Of a DNA stretch of 64,000 nt, positions 46,026 through 55,338 are shown piece by piece. The notes beneath the pieces were generated by a model. That model ran no database searches, had not been told where the DNA came from, and was given only the letters and a program-made list of their open reading frames with translations. Origin of the DNA: Ktedonobacter racemifer DSM 44963 (lineage in GTDB: Bacteria > Chloroflexota > Ktedonobacteria > Ktedonobacterales > Ktedonobacteraceae); NCBI RefSeq assembly GCF_000178855.1, contig NZ_ADVG01000003.1, forward strand, positions 1-64,000, given 5' to 3'. Position 1 is the stretch's first letter. Every line of letters starts with the position of its first letter. A program made the position numbers and the translations under genes.

Positions 46026-46285
46026 CTCTGCATAGATCGAAATCTTTCTTCAATGGCTCCTTTCGTCTATCTAAAAATGGCCCTTTTGACAAGTCCTTTA
46101 TCAGTGTATACTTCTGATGTCAGTCAAGGAACGCTTGTCGTCGGGAGAGATGCTGGCTGCATTGCTTGCCAAACCGGCACACGCATGTGTGACGACACAA
46201 TCAATCATGCTGTATCACCTGACTTGATGTGTGTGGCCACACGACCGAAACCCTAACCTTACGCTTCTTAATGGAGGTTTTTCCT
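46026..46285 (+). promoter_or_regulatory. upstream region of the SDR gene
   Basis: TTGACA near 46086 and TATACT about 15 bp further on form a weak promoter-like pair. No gene is seen here. Confidence 0.3.
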
Positions 46286-47209
46286 ATGAAAGTTTTTGTT
46301 ACCGGCGCGACCGGCAGTCTCGGCTCCGTCGTCGTCCCCGAACTGATCGAGGCGGGCCATCAGGTCCTCGGCCTGGCACGCTCAGATGCAGCCGCTGCCT
46401 CGCTTGCTGCCGCCGGCGCACAGGTGCATCGTGGTTCCCTCGATGATCTTGACAGCCTGCGCAGCGCAGCGGCTGCATCTGACGGCGTCATCCACCTCGC
46501 GTTTGTCCACGACTTCATCGCGGACAACCAGGGGATCTTCACGGACTACGAGAGCGCTGTGCGCACGGATCTGAACGCCGTCCAGACAATCGGAGCAGCG
46601 CTCGAAGGCTCCGGCAAGCCGTTCGTGATCACCTCGGGAACAGTGATGCTCACATTCTTTCTCCCGCAGGGGCGTCTCGGGACGGAAAAGGACGTGGCCG
46701 ACGCCGGGTTGGTCGCGCCCCGGCTCGTATCGGAGAAAGTGGCGCTCGCTCTCTCCCGGCGCGGCGTGCGCTCATCGATCGTGCGACTGGCTCCCTCGGT
46801 TCACGACAAAAGAAGAGGCGGCTTCACGGAGATCCTGATCGGTCTCGCCCGTGAGAAGGGCGTCTCCGGCTACGTCGGCGATGGTTCTAACCGCTGGCCC
46901 GCTCTGCACCGGCTCGATGCCGCTCGCCTGTTCCGTCTGGCGCTGGAGAAGGCCCCAGCGGGATCGGTGCTGCACGGAGTCGGGGAAGAGGGCGTGCCGA
47001 CCCGCACCATCGCCGAGGTGATCGGTCGGCATCTCGATCTCCCGGTGGTCTCCATCTCTCCAGAGGACGCGGGCAAGCACTTTCGCTGGCTCGGACCCTT
47101 CTCCTCAGTAGACAACCCGACGTCGAGCGCGCTGACCCGCGAGCTGCTGGGGTGGCAGCCAGTACACCCCACGCTGATCCAGGATCTCGAAGATGGACAC
47201 TTCTTCTAG
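46286..47209 (+). CDS. extended SDR/NAD-dependent epimerase-like oxidoreductase
   Basis: The 307-aa protein has an N-terminal Rossmann motif (MKVFVTGATGSLGSVVVPEL; TGxxGxxG) and the downstream layout of atypical extended short-chain dehydrogenases: GVIHLAFVHDF, VITSGTVML and PSVHDKRRGGF. The usual catalytic YxxxK is not obvious; the equivalent region reads APRLVSEK. That may mean a divergent catalyst or a regulatory, NmrA-like role. ATG 46286 is preferred (GGAGG 9 nt upstream) over the longer frame. Its GC content looks higher than its neighbours, hinting at transfer. RidA follows on the same strand 141 nt later. Confidence 0.82.
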   Translation: MKVFVTGATGSLGSVVVPELIEAGHQVLGLARSDAAAASLAAAGAQVHRGSLDDLDSLRSAAAASDGVIHLAFVHDFIADNQGIFTDYESAVRTDLNAVQTIGAALEGSGKPFVITSGTVMLTFFLPQGRLGTEKDVADAGLVAPRLVSEKVALALSRRGVRSSIVRLAPSVHDKRRGGFTEILIGLAREKGVSGYVGDGSNRWPALHRLDAARLFRLALEKAPAGSVLHGVGEEGVPTRTIAEVIGRHLDLPVVSISPEDAGKHFRWLGPFSSVDNPTSSALTRELLGWQPVHPTLIQDLEDGHFF

Positions 47210-47350
47210 AAGAGGAATAGGATCTATTGGACTGATAAGAAGATGACTCGCATACCGATGTTGTTTGAGAGAAGATGTCCTTTGAAAGAAATGTTGAGCA
47301 TTCTCGCATGTGCTCTCAAATCGAGATAAAGATAACCAAGGAGACGAAGA

Positions 47351-47752
47351 ATGAACATCCACAATATAGGGGTGTCAGCACTGATTGGTGGTCACGGCCC
47401 TGATCGCTACAGTGATGGGGTGGAGGTCCCAGGCAATGTTCGCTGGTTGTATGCGTCTGGAACGCCCGGCATCAAGCTTGATGGGACCGTGCCAAAGACG
47501 ATTGAGGAGCAGGCCGACCTGGCCTGGAAGCATATTCTGGCCATCCTGGAATCTGCTGGCATGGGGGTAGCTGATATCGTGAAGGTCAATCAGTATCTGA
47601 TTCACGCGGAGGATAAATCGGCCTATATTCAAGTTCGAGGCCGTTACCTGGGTGATGTTTCTCCAGCACCAGCAGGCATGTTTTCTGTGGTTACCGAATT
47701 GATTTACCCGGAAATTCTCGTTGAACTCGAGGTCATTGCGGCAAAAGCGTAA
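47351..47752 (+). CDS. RidA family protein
   Basis: The 133-aa protein has the RidA/YjgF fold: LYASGTPGIKLDGTVPKTIE, EEQADLAWKHILAILESAGM, VADIVKVNQYLIHAEDKSAY and the tail PAPAGMFSVVTELIYPEILV. RidA enzymes deaminate reactive enamine/imine intermediates; the canonical Arg in the late strand is not seen (Met-Phe-Ser-Val), so this may be a RidA-like subgroup with another role. Preceded by AAGGAGACGAAG. It may form a unit with the SDR gene upstream. Confidence 0.82.
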   Translation: MNIHNIGVSALIGGHGPDRYSDGVEVPGNVRWLYASGTPGIKLDGTVPKTIEEQADLAWKHILAILESAGMGVADIVKVNQYLIHAEDKSAYIQVRGRYLGDVSPAPAGMFSVVTELIYPEILVELEVIAAKA

Positions 47753-48016
47753 GAAAGCCAGAGCCAACAGAGAGCCATAGAAAAATAAAAGTGTGGAGAT
47801 GAATGCTGAGGCTGCAGATGTACGTTTTAAAGACGACATCCATTCGATCCACCTCTTGAAAGCAGGGCAGCGTACATGCAGAAAAATCCGTGTATCGACA
47901 CAAGAGAGCGAAGAAGACAAAAGTCTTCCACGCGAGTGAATGTGCAGTCGTTAGAGTGAAGAGCTCCTCAGCCTAGGAGCCTGGTGTAAAAGCCTTGCCG
48001 GAAATAGAGAAACGAT

Positions 48017-48061
48017 GCGTCCAGCTTTTTCAGTTGTTCTCACGCTGAAAAAGCTGGACGC
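48017..48061 (+). terminator. 17-bp stem hairpin between RidA and MFS genes
   Basis: GCGTCCAGCTTTTTCAG and CTGAAAAAGCTGGACGC pair perfectly around an 11-nt loop. No T-run follows on the plus strand, so it could also be a small repeat element. Confidence 0.5.
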
Positions 48062-48277
48062 GTTATGAGCAACATGAATAAAACAGGCGTGACAGCAAGG
48101 ATCACTCCCGTTAGCGATAGCATTGAAGTTTCAGGCAATACTCGTTGGATGTCGACGTAAAAAATAGATACGTATATAAGATAGCCATAGCACCCAAAGT
48201 AAGCACAAACCGGCGGGGAAGGGGCAAAAATAAAGGGAGAGGATGAGCATGGTGGCATTGGTGCTAAAACAGAGGCT

Positions 48278-49507
48278 ATGGCGATGAAGGAAAAGATTAG
48301 CATGGAAAACAATTTCATAGAAACACAAAGTCATGAGTGGCCTCAGAGAACAGCCCGCTCTCTTTCATGGGCCATCTACGCGCTGATGCTCAGTACGTTT
48401 GCTTTCGGTATGGCCGAGTTTATAATCATCGGTCTGCTCCCAAATGTCGCGCACGATCTGAACGTCTCGATCTCATCGGCGGGCTTCCTGGTCACAGGCT
48501 ACGCTCTTGGTATTGTCATTGGAGCGCCACTTTTAACCGTCGTCACCGGCAAACTTTCCCCTAAAAGCGTGCTCCTGCTGCTCCTTGCTCTTTTTACGCT
48601 CGGAAATGTGCTGGCGGCAATTGCGCCGAATTATCTCACACTCCTGCTTGCTCGTATCATTGCCGCCTTTGCGAATGGAGCCTTCTTCGGCATTGGTACG
48701 GTTGTCGCAACCGAAATGGTCGCTCCGGATAAACGTGCCAGCGCCTTTGCAACGATGTTCACTGGTCTGACCCTCGCCAATATCATTGGTGTTCCTCTGG
48801 GCACCTTTCTCGGTCAACAGGCTGGCTGGCACTCACCATTCTGGGTGATTGTCGCCTTGAGTCTACTCGCCTTTATGAGCATCACGTTCCTGATTCCACG
48901 CACGCAACATACAAGCACCTCTGGCCTGGGTCAGGAATTTCGCATCCTTGGCCGCAAACAGGTCCTGCTGGCACTGCTCATGACGACATTCGGCTTTGGA
49001 GGAGTTTTCACCATCTTCACCTATATCACCCCTTTTCTTGAGCGCATTACAGGCTTCTCGCCCACAGCTGTCAGCCTGATTCTGGTTCTTTTTGGGGTGG
49101 CAAGCACGCTTGGAAACATTATCGGAGGCAAAGCCGCCGACTGGAAGCTGATGCGCTCCCTGCTGGTGAGCCTTGTCTTGCTGGCTCTTATCGAAGCTCT
49201 TTTCACCATCACCGGGCACAACATGATTACCGCGGTCGTCACTATTTTCCTCTTCGGTATTGCAGCCTTCGCCATCATCCCGATGCTACAAGTCCGTATT
49301 GTGGACAAAGCAAAAGGAGCAACAGCACTGGCTGCGGCTTTTAATGCCGCAGCCTTCAACCTGGGGAACGCCGGTGGTGCGTTTCTGGGTGGGATTATCG
49401 CCGCCAGCCCACAGCTCGGACTGAATGCGATCACCTGGGTTGGCGCGGTCGTCACGGTAGTCGGCATCCTGATCACCCTCTGGAGCATGCTCTTAGACAG
49501 ACACTAG
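48278..49507 (+). CDS. MFS transporter, DHA1/AraJ-like
   Basis: The 409-aa protein has about 12 membrane segments and the features of drug:H+ antiporter-1 exporters: FGMAEFIIIGLLPNVAHDLN in helix 1, LVTGYALGIVIGAPLLTVVT with GKLSPKSV in loop 2-3, and ALAAAFNAAAFNLGNAGGAF late. It would sit in the inner membrane and export small molecules or sugars. The start is ambiguous: ATG 48278, 48284 and 48302 all fit; the last has AAGGAAAA upstream. The stop lies right at the join to a foreign gene fragment. Confidence 0.88.
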   Translation: MAMKEKISMENNFIETQSHEWPQRTARSLSWAIYALMLSTFAFGMAEFIIIGLLPNVAHDLNVSISSAGFLVTGYALGIVIGAPLLTVVTGKLSPKSVLLLLLALFTLGNVLAAIAPNYLTLLLARIIAAFANGAFFGIGTVVATEMVAPDKRASAFATMFTGLTLANIIGVPLGTFLGQQAGWHSPFWVIVALSLLAFMSITFLIPRTQHTSTSGLGQEFRILGRKQVLLALLMTTFGFGGVFTIFTYITPFLERITGFSPTAVSLILVLFGVASTLGNIIGGKAADWKLMRSLLVSLVLLALIEALFTITGHNMITAVVTIFLFGIAAFAIIPMLQVRIVDKAKGATALAAAFNAAAFNLGNAGGAFLGGIIAASPQLGLNAITWVGAVVTVVGILITLWSMLLDRH

Positions 49508-49758
49508 ACAGAGCTATTCGGTCCGGGCACATCCAGTCCATCAGGTCTGGTGAACAAAACCGTTCGACCACCACATCCACCGGCCAGTCCAGCAGAGGCA
49601 GGTCCCCTGGTTTCGTTCGCACGGAGCGGACTCACGGTCCACTGGAACTCGCAATTTCATAGCCTGCTCGAACTTGCTGAAGCCTGTGATGTGCCGGTCC
49701 GGTGGGCTTGTCGAACCGGCGTCTGCCACGCCTGTGAAAGTGGTCTGATCTCCGGCGA
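49508..49758 (+). pseudogene. 2Fe-2S ferredoxin-domain fragment of an FNR-type reductase
   Basis: The frame from just after the MFS stop reads TELFGPGTSSPSGLV, then RPPHPPASPAEAGPLVSFAR, LLELAEACDVPVRWACRTGV and CHACESGLISGE. The CRTGVCHAC cluster is the plant-type 2Fe-2S loop at the C-terminus of MOSC/FNR-like reductases. Upstream FAD and NAD domains are missing, and the fourth Cys is lost because an IS end starts at 49759. Residues after ISGE in the open frame are IS-encoded. Confidence 0.75.
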
Positions 49759-50247
49759 GGTTCTGTCAGAACTGAGAACACAGAAGCTCATTGTGGAAAG
49801 CGAATGCTGAGATAGTGCGGTCTCTCGCTAGAGGGCTGCTTGTATCGATGCCTTCAAGGCTGTAAGCCGATCAAGGAAAGCTCGTCGCTGTTCTGAGCGT
49901 GAGGGCGGTTCTCCCTTGGTGGAGCGAGGGCAGAGATAGTTCCTTAATTCGTCAAAGGCAGAACAGAAACGAGCAGCCGAGTCAAAATTTCCGAAGCCAT
50001 GCATGGGATAATACCGTTGCTTGACTCCTCGATGGTCTTGCTCCAGGCGATTATTGAGATATTTGTTGGTTCGATGGAGCACATGAGCGCCTAGCGTTTC
50101 ACGCACTCCTCGTGGGTAGGAGGCGTGCCCATCCGTTGTCACCCGTTCAGGGGTATGGCCAACAACGGCGAGTGCCTGCTTGAAAAACTGTTGGGCGGCC
50201 TCCATATCCCGTTTCTCGCTGAGGCGTGAATCAACCAGGTTGCCATT
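49759..50247 (-). pseudogene. remnant of the zinc-ribbon IS6-like element
   Basis: The left end GGTTCTGTCAGAACTGAGA matches the right end of the IS at 14853-15824. The gene fragment reads NGNLVDSRLSEKRDMEAAQQ, VTTDGHASYPRGVRETLGAH, NNRLEQDHRGVKQRYYPMHG and on to a stop at 49828. The 5' half is cut off where MITE family A copy 50248 begins. Confidence 0.82.
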
Positions 50248-50409
50248 GGTATTGTCAACTTCATTGAAATTGTAGAGCTTATAGAAGAGAAACAGGCCTC
50301 AAAGTGGGGATTGCGCCCTTTTTCTTGCCTTGGTTGCTCGAGAATTCTGGTTGATCTGGCATCGAAGTGGTGAAAGCTCATCAACGAAATTTTTTAAGTT
50401 GACAATACC
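50248..50409 (-). mobile_element. MITE family A, copy 5 (162 bp)
   Basis: GGTATTGTCAACTT and AAGTTGACAATACC bound the copy, in the same orientation as at 6579. It borders the truncated IS6-like gene; the rest of that gene is not found on its other side. Confidence 0.85.
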
Positions 50410-50570
50410 GTTGGATGCTGTTCCTACTTGGTATACTGTGAGCAGGAAGGACGGCTTGAGTAGTGGGTCCATTGCGAGGAAAATGGCTTCCTGCTCACCA
50501 TTATAGTACTATGCAAGCGGACAGTGTCATGTTGCATCGACCAGGGAACCCCCTGGTCGATGCTTCTCTT

Positions 50571-52178
50571 TTACACCTGGAGCGCTGCTTCCACAGGGAA
50601 GCTCTGTTCTTTCCAAGCGGGATAGCCGCCATCCAGGGTACGCACCTGGTATCCCTGCTCACGGAGCTGAGCTGCGGCCTGTTCTCCACGCGACGCTCCC
50701 CGGTTATGCATATTACAATAGGTAACCACAGGCCGCTCGTGCGGAATCTGTGAGAGCTGACTTTCGAGGGTTCCCAGCGGAATATTCACCGCACCTGCCA
50801 CATGACCAACTACGTACTCTGCGGACCCACGGACATCAATCACGAGAGGGGGAACCTCTCCACGAAGGCTCGTGTGCAGATCGTGTGGTTTCACCAGATC
50901 ACTGAGAGGCACGCGAGCCAGTAAGACAGGATCAGTGAGGATGGCCTGGAAGGCTGGATTGGCTCGCAGACTCTCGAGATCGGAATCACGCTTGGACACT
51001 TCAACAAGGGTTGGTCTCAAGCGTAATGCCTCTGGCAAATGGTGCAGGGCCTTCTCAGGCTCGCCGTTTGTGGCGTAGAAGCACACCATGTTATAGAGAG
51101 CGACCCCTACACCCTCATCCGGCAATGTGCTCTGGCGGACTGCCTGGACCAGGGCCTCTTGAAGCTGGAAGGCAAGCTGCTTTTTTCCCAGCTGAAGAGC
51201 GCATATGGTGAGTTGGTTGCAGGGCAACCAGAGCCCGTAGTTTAGGACTTCATTGCGCAATCGCGCTCCTTCCAGCCAGGCGTAGTAATGGGGATCGTTG
51301 AGTTCCTCTTCGCTCATTCTTTCCACCTGTGTGATGAAGGCGTTGAAAACGTGTTCCGCCTCTTCTTCTATGGCCTGAAACGTGGAGGTCCGATAGCGGG
51401 TAAATGTCTCGCTGTTGATCTGGTGGACCACTTCCATGTCTGTCCAGACAGGAGGTACCTCTCCTCGTTGCACTATAGCCAGATTTTGCGTCTGTAACTC
51501 TTTCCAGCGCAGCATATTTGCCAGAAAGTCTTTTACTGTCCATGCGTCTTTTGTTGTCCCAGCGTTTGGTATCCCTGTCGCGTTGCGCTCCGCGTCACTG
51601 AGATTAGCGATCAACTGTACCTCTTGTTGACGCGTGAAGTGGAGAAGGGCGAGGATGTGGGGTTTCATTGGGGTGGTGTTCATCGAATGCTGTCCTTTCA
51701 TAATACCTTTTCCATGGTGTGGCTCAACGCTCCCACGCACTGTTTGCGCAAGATACGCCTGTAACCGCTCACAAAGAGCTGCAATTTCTGTGGGTCCCCC
51801 TTGAGGAGCTTGCGGCCACTCGCCGATCTTCCAGCGCCAGTACTCCTGTGGGGTTTCAGGATAGCGAGCCAGAAGGTGCAGATGGAGATGCGGAACCACC
51901 TCATAGTACGCTTCGACATAGATTTTCTCCGCGCCTGTACAGGCCTGGAGTGCTTTCGAGAGGCGTGCTATACTCTGACCGACTGCTTGCCCCTCAGCTT
52001 CGGTCAGATCCGCCAGGCCGGGAACATGGCGTTTTGTCTTCAGCAAGAGATGGCCCAGGTAACTGGGTCCCTCATCCCGACAGTAGTGATGCACATAGAC
52101 GAGACGGTCTTCAAAGAGAATCCCGCCTGGAGTAGAAGGGAGATCCTTATAAGTGGTACAAAAGGGACATGCGTCCAT
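50571..52178 (-). CDS. HIT / ClbS-like / TPR / rhodanese fusion protein
   Basis: One 535-aa frame joins four parts. Residues 1-140 are a HIT domain with H97, H99 and H101 (VPHLHLHLLARYP) and a CPFC start. Residues 170-320 resemble the ClbS/DfsB, DinB-like group (MKPHILALLHFTRQQEVQLI, WTVKDFLANMLRWKELQTQN). Residues 330-415 look like TPR helices (VALYNMVCFYATNGEPEKAL). Residues 430-535 are a rhodanese domain with active-site C488 in VVTYCNMHNRG. GGAGG precedes ATG 52178. Around residues 155-170 the frame looks like former intergenic DNA (GKGIMKGQHSMN, with two internal ATGs), so HIT and ClbS parts may be two genes fused by stop loss. Function of the combination is unknown. Confidence 0.82.
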   Translation of the reverse strand: MDACPFCTTYKDLPSTPGGILFEDRLVYVHHYCRDEGPSYLGHLLLKTKRHVPGLADLTEAEGQAVGQSIARLSKALQACTGAEKIYVEAYYEVVPHLHLHLLARYPETPQEYWRWKIGEWPQAPQGGPTEIAALCERLQAYLAQTVRGSVEPHHGKGIMKGQHSMNTTPMKPHILALLHFTRQQEVQLIANLSDAERNATGIPNAGTTKDAWTVKDFLANMLRWKELQTQNLAIVQRGEVPPVWTDMEVVHQINSETFTRYRTSTFQAIEEEAEHVFNAFITQVERMSEEELNDPHYYAWLEGARLRNEVLNYGLWLPCNQLTICALQLGKKQLAFQLQEALVQAVRQSTLPDEGVGVALYNMVCFYATNGEPEKALHHLPEALRLRPTLVEVSKRDSDLESLRANPAFQAILTDPVLLARVPLSDLVKPHDLHTSLRGEVPPLVIDVRGSAEYVVGHVAGAVNIPLGTLESQLSQIPHERPVVTYCNMHNRGASRGEQAAAQLREQGYQVRTLDGGYPAWKEQSFPVEAALQV

Positions 52179-52428
52179 GATTTTCCTCCATACGCTGCTA
52201 TGATCGACGGAGAGAGAGCAGACGTTTGTGCTCCTCTCATCGTGCGTCAGTATCCTATCGCCTGGATGCCGAGAAACTTACCACAATTTTGAGCAGCTTT
52301 CTCAACGGATGGAAAAGGAGAGAGAAAGGTGGCAGAAGAGAGAGTGCGACACCCGATACGTTCGAAAAAAGGGGTAAGGAAAGCTCCTCTCACGTGATAA
52401 GAGAGCAGAGACTAAGAAAGGAAAAGCT

Positions 52429-53718
52429 ATGCAAGAAATTATCGATCCTCCAGTGCAGCAGTGCTTCCCTGGCGAACGGCAGTGGCTGCGGTCTGCATTG
52501 CTAGCAGATCAAGATGGCATACTGACAGCGACACGTCTGCGCCTCGCTCGCATTGCGCGAGCACGAGGCACAGAACCGCATAGCATCGACGATGTGGTCC
52601 AGGAAACGCTGCTTGAAGCCTGGAGTCATCTGGAGCGTCTCCACTCTCCAGCTGGTTTCCACCCCTGGATTGACGAGATCTGTCGCAATATCTGTCGTCG
52701 CGCGGCTCGTAGACGTGAGATGGATCTTCTCCGGCATGTCCCATTGCTCCAGCCATCTTCTACGATGGAGTATGAGGAAGGCTCCAACGAGATCGATCTT
52801 CTCGCTGCTGAGACATCCGATCCTCTTGAAGAGCTCAGCCGCCAGGACCTGGTCCTGCTGCTTGATCGGGCGCTTGGTGCGTTACCTCTCGACACACGCC
52901 AGATAGTGGAGATGTGCCACCTGCTTGGACTCCCTCGCTCTGAGGTTGCTGAGCGCCTCTCTCTCACAAGCAACGCTCTGGAGGTTCGCCTGTATCGAGC
53001 ACGTCGCCATCTGCGTCACCTTCTCCACGGACCGTTGCGTCACGAAGCAGAAGCAGTGGGATTGACATTGGATGAAGCACTGGCCGAGGGATGGCAGCCA
53101 ACTCGTCTGTGGTGTCCCCTCTGTGCGCGCCACCGACTGGAGGGGTGTTTTCTGGCAGCTGGGGGTGAGGAGAGATCGAATCTTCATCTCCGCTGTCCTG
53201 ACTGTGTTCGGCGCTACCATCAGGATACGGTCCATAGTATGGGCCTGGTCCAGCTCTCGGGCCTCCACTCGTTTCGGCCTGCCTGGAAGCGGACGATGCA
53301 AGGGCTGACCGATCGCCTGATGCAAGCGCTCCTCAAGGGTCAGCACCCCTGCCTGTCTTGTGGAGAACCAGCGTTGGTCTGTGTGGAAGGAAACGATACA
53401 GAGGCACCTCTCTCTCCATACCCAGAACGCCTTAGGACGTCTCCCTACCCGTTCTGGATTCATATACACTGTGTCCATTGTGGCAAGGACATGGGCGCAC
53501 GTGGCGATGTTCCCTCCGTCGATCAACTGGTCTACTGGTCGCATCCGCTCACTCAGCAGTTTTTGCAGCAGCATCCGCATTGGACCAGTGAACCAGGAAG
53601 ACTGGTAGAGTATGATGGTGAATCTGCTCTCCACTTCCGGATGGCTGACGTGGAGAGCAGCAACCACCTGACGGTTTTGGCCCATCGTTACACCTTGCGT
53701 GTCCTGACCATCTCTTGA
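52429..53718 (+). CDS. ECF sigma factor with zinc-ribbon C-terminal extension
   Basis: Residues 1-205 are an ECF sigma-70: region 2 (SIDDVVQETLLEAWSHLERL, HPWIDEICRNICRRAARRRE) and region 4 (LGALPLDTRQIVEMCHLLGL, RSEVAERLSLTSNALEVRLY). Then comes a 220-residue extension with two Cys4-like groups: CPLC with CPDC, and CLSC with CVHC, plus aromatic-rich segments. No anti-sigma gene is adjacent, so the extension may sense ligand or control activity. AGGAAAAG precedes the ATG. Such C-terminal extensions are known for several ECF groups; this zinc arrangement I cannot assign. Confidence 0.82.
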   Translation: MQEIIDPPVQQCFPGERQWLRSALLADQDGILTATRLRLARIARARGTEPHSIDDVVQETLLEAWSHLERLHSPAGFHPWIDEICRNICRRAARRREMDLLRHVPLLQPSSTMEYEEGSNEIDLLAAETSDPLEELSRQDLVLLLDRALGALPLDTRQIVEMCHLLGLPRSEVAERLSLTSNALEVRLYRARRHLRHLLHGPLRHEAEAVGLTLDEALAEGWQPTRLWCPLCARHRLEGCFLAAGGEERSNLHLRCPDCVRRYHQDTVHSMGLVQLSGLHSFRPAWKRTMQGLTDRLMQALLKGQHPCLSCGEPALVCVEGNDTEAPLSPYPERLRTSPYPFWIHIHCVHCGKDMGARGDVPSVDQLVYWSHPLTQQFLQQHPHWTSEPGRLVEYDGESALHFRMADVESSNHLTVLAHRYTLRVLTIS

Positions 53719-54699
53719 GAATGATCGGGTTGTAATGCAGCAGAACAGAAAAATGGTTGAAGGAAAAGCGGTAAAGCAGGCGTGAGGTCACACCTATCTG
53801 CTCCTGCTGCCTGCGGAGGAAGAATGGGAACATTTGAGGAAGATGGAGATCTCTTTTTCATATGATCGCTTCCTATCGTGTGATTTTACCCCCATGTAGG
53901 CCGCGCCTGTGAAGTATATCCTGACACTGTTCCACGCTCGCAGGCTGATCGAGAGCAATCAGGCAACATGATGCTCTGAAGCATCTTTTGGCAGCAATTC
54001 TGCATTGTATAGCATATCGTGGCAGTGAGTCGTTTTGGGGTACTTCTGTGGCAAACAGTGATTCTGATCCCAATTTTATTGCCAATATATGCTACACATT
54101 GCCATTATATGGTTCTAGCCGTAGACAATAACGCCACGCGCGCACTGGTTGGTTGGATCAGCTATTTTTCTAGCGCGATTGGCTCTTTTCTGGCTCTCCT
54201 TCGTTGTGTAGAATAAGGATATATCCGTGCTTCGTACGCATCTCAGATCAAATGAAGAGACGAAGCAAAGACAAGATGTCGTCTGTCCGATTTAAAGGCG
54301 TATTTCTGCCAGGATTGTTGCCCATCGTTGGCTCCAGAGGCGGAGCGAGGTGATTTCTGGATGAAATCTCTGCTTCATAATGTGGCGTAGCAGCATAGCT
54401 CATCTTTTAAGGGCTCCGTAGCCCGGGCGAAATGGATTGTTTTGTCACCATAAAATGGCGCGCATTTCTTGAAAGCAGCTTCTGGAGCCACACGATTTTT
54501 GCCAGGATAACATGGCACAGAGCCGAAAAACAGATGGGTTTCTGGGCCAAAACGGCTCTTGTTGGTGGGAGGGGCCCGCCATACTTGGGGTCATAACTGA
54601 ACATTTCTGACTTAACTCATCAGGGTTTCGCGCCAGAGTTGATGAGCGCATCTAGACAGAGACATTTCCATATGTTAAATTCTCGGGAGGAGGTGCAGA
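53719..54699. other. no recognised gene
   Basis: About 980 bp hold only short frames. A hydrophobic 65-codon frame at 54019-54216 starts with GTG, lacks a ribosome-binding site and is not called. The last 30 bp contain GGGAGGAGGTG, the start signal of the next gene. Confidence 0.4.
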
Positions 54700-55083
54700 G
54701 TGAAAAAGAAGCTCAGGCAGATTGTCGTACAAGGCCAAACCTATCTCTGGAGGCTTACTCCAGGCTATGTGGCCTCAGGTGATCTAGCCAACCCCTGGCA
54801 GTGCCGGGATCGTTTTACTGCCTACTTGTCCCAGACAAAAGCCAGTCCTTTGCGCGTCTTTTTTCTTACCGGGGAAGATGCCCCAATTGGATGGCCACGG
54901 CGAACGCCGCTACTGCTTGATCTTGACCACATATCCTTCGAGCCAGGGGGAATCAATCTTCATACGCCGAAAGATGCGGCCTGGATTATTCAAAAGGCTT
55001 TGGAAGATGGCTGGAAGCCAGAACAAAGCAAGAGTCCGTTCGTCATCGAGCAGGGGACGCAGTGGCTCATGCAGAAGAGGTGA
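54700..55083 (+). CDS. conserved hypothetical protein, 127 aa
   Basis: Start codon GTG follows GGGAGGAGG. The sequence KKKLRQIVVQGQTYLWRLTP, then RDRFTAYLSQTKASPLRVFF, LLDLDHISFEPGGINLHTPK and AAWIIQKALEDGWKPEQSKS reads as a compact alpha/beta protein. I do not know a named family or function. It is a single gene, followed by the large hairpin at 55210. Confidence 0.65.
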   Translation: MKKKLRQIVVQGQTYLWRLTPGYVASGDLANPWQCRDRFTAYLSQTKASPLRVFFLTGEDAPIGWPRRTPLLLDLDHISFEPGGINLHTPKDAAWIIQKALEDGWKPEQSKSPFVIEQGTQWLMQKR

Positions 55084-55209
55084 TCAAATGGAGAAGGAAC
55101 CTCGAGAGGTAAATACCTGAGAAGGATCAAAAATGCGACGCTTTGGATGCATTTCCTGGCGCCTCCGCCACGTATCTTGGCACAGGGGAAGAAAAACACT
55201 GCGAAGAAG

Positions 55210-55288
55210 AGGGAAGGCGAGGATCTCTGCCAACATCTCTCACAAGACGGCCTTGTAAGAGATGTTGGCAGAGATCCTCGCCTTCCCT
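55210..55288. repeat. large hairpin: 36-bp arms, 5-nt loop
   Basis: GGGAAGGCGAGGATCTCTGC and onward to CACAAG (55211-55246) is inverted at 55252-55287 with one mismatch. It lies between the ends of two converging genes. It may act as a two-way terminator, although no T-run is seen, or be a small mobile palindrome. Confidence 0.7.
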
Positions 55289-55338
55289 CAAGCCGGATCG
55301 CCACCGGCCAGGAGCGACAGGGAGCAACGAGGCGGTGC

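Noticed and set aside
54019-54216. Possible small membrane protein
   Set aside because: GTG start without Shine-Dalgarno sequence and no context; hydrophobic short frames arise often in AT-rich gaps.
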